Source: Opisthocomus hoazin (taxonomy: Eukaryota; Chordata; Aves; Opisthocomiformes; Opisthocomidae). From it: 64,000 bases of DNA. Both the position numbers and the translations under genes were made by a program. The notes below the pieces were generated by a model. It ran no database searches and was not told the DNA's origin. It saw only the letters and a list, made by a program, of their open reading frames with translations. Below, in pieces: positions 63,801 through 64,000 of this stretch (its first letter is position 1; every line of letters starts with the position of its first letter). Location of the stretch: contig NC_134420.1 in the NCBI RefSeq assembly GCF_030867145.1, positions 12,668,823-12,732,822 of the forward strand. The letters run 5' to 3'.

Positions 63801-64000
63801 CAAATCAGAAATAGCAGCATGGGAAACTTAGATTTCAGTTAGTACGTGAAGTGAACGATCAGTTGTGACAATCCAGACCTAAAAACCAAGCCACATAGCT
63901 TAGGCTGTATGCTCTATTAAAACCAGTAGTAATACACTACTCAGATCTACATAATCTTCTCTTAGCGAATGCTTAATGTAGGACTTGACGACCAAGGAAA
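57830..64000. other. Gene-free AT-rich DNA
   Basis: Contains the (ATT)n run and homopolymer runs (T at 62,264-62,283, C at 62,769-62,781). A 133-codon plus-strand frame at 59970-60371 is unrecognised and not called as a gene. Confidence 0.5.
61477..61495. repeat. (ATT)n microsatellite
   Basis: About six ATT units in AT-rich DNA. Confidence 0.85.

Noticed and set aside
45111..64000. CTR9 expected tail-to-tail from human gene order
   Set aside because: No minus-strand exons with the expected charged C-terminal sequence were seen; the gene may lie beyond the window.

Overview
The window looks like a bird chromosome. The repeats are avian-type CR1 retrotransposons, several with the typical octamer-like tails (ttctatga / attctgtg), plus avian-style solo LTRs. 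The one clear protein-coding gene is a vertebrate translation factor gene split into many short exons. A non-galliform bird is plausible from the repeat types, but I cannot fix the species.

Layout. Positions 1-33,130 are AT-rich gene-free DNA. They carry a cluster of 5'-truncated CR1 copies at about 1.57-4.96 kb with a solo LTR inserted into it (4,263-4,660, 6-bp target duplication). Further CR1 copies lie at 13.17-13.62 kb, 21.83-22.35 kb, 27.73-29.25 kb (the best preserved, with a 348-codon reverse-transcriptase reading frame) and 29.41-29.68 kb. A CpG island spans about 33.13-34.78 kb and holds the promoter and first exon of EIF4G2 (DAP5/NAT1/p97).

EIF4G2 is on the + strand from about 33.48 to 45.11 kb. 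I could follow 22 exons with matching splice phases. They give a 902-codon open frame that starts at a GTG (35,484) in a strong initiation context and stops at TAA (44,351-44,353). The first in-frame ATG would be codon 202, so non-AUG initiation is required. A 16-codon upstream ORF sits in exon 1. The 38-codon exon 14 corresponds to the known in-frame cassette of the human gene. The intron right after it carries the box C/D snoRNA SNORD97 (about 40,569-40,728). Its human counterpart guides methylation of the wobble cytidine of elongator tRNA-Met, so a translation factor gene also makes a translation-related guide RNA. Here the best tRNA match lies upstream of the internal D' position.

Positions 45.1-64.0 kb are again gene-free. 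They contain three solo LTRs within 4.6 kb: a pair from one GC-rich family in opposite orientations (53,313-53,723 and 57,418-57,824), each with its own 5-bp target duplication, and one of another family (54,722-55,186). Simple repeats also occur. I see no tRNA, rRNA, CRISPR or other conserved protein gene. Exon, LTR and snoRNA boundaries were read by eye. The transcription start, the exon 2 acceptor and CR1 5' ends are approximate.
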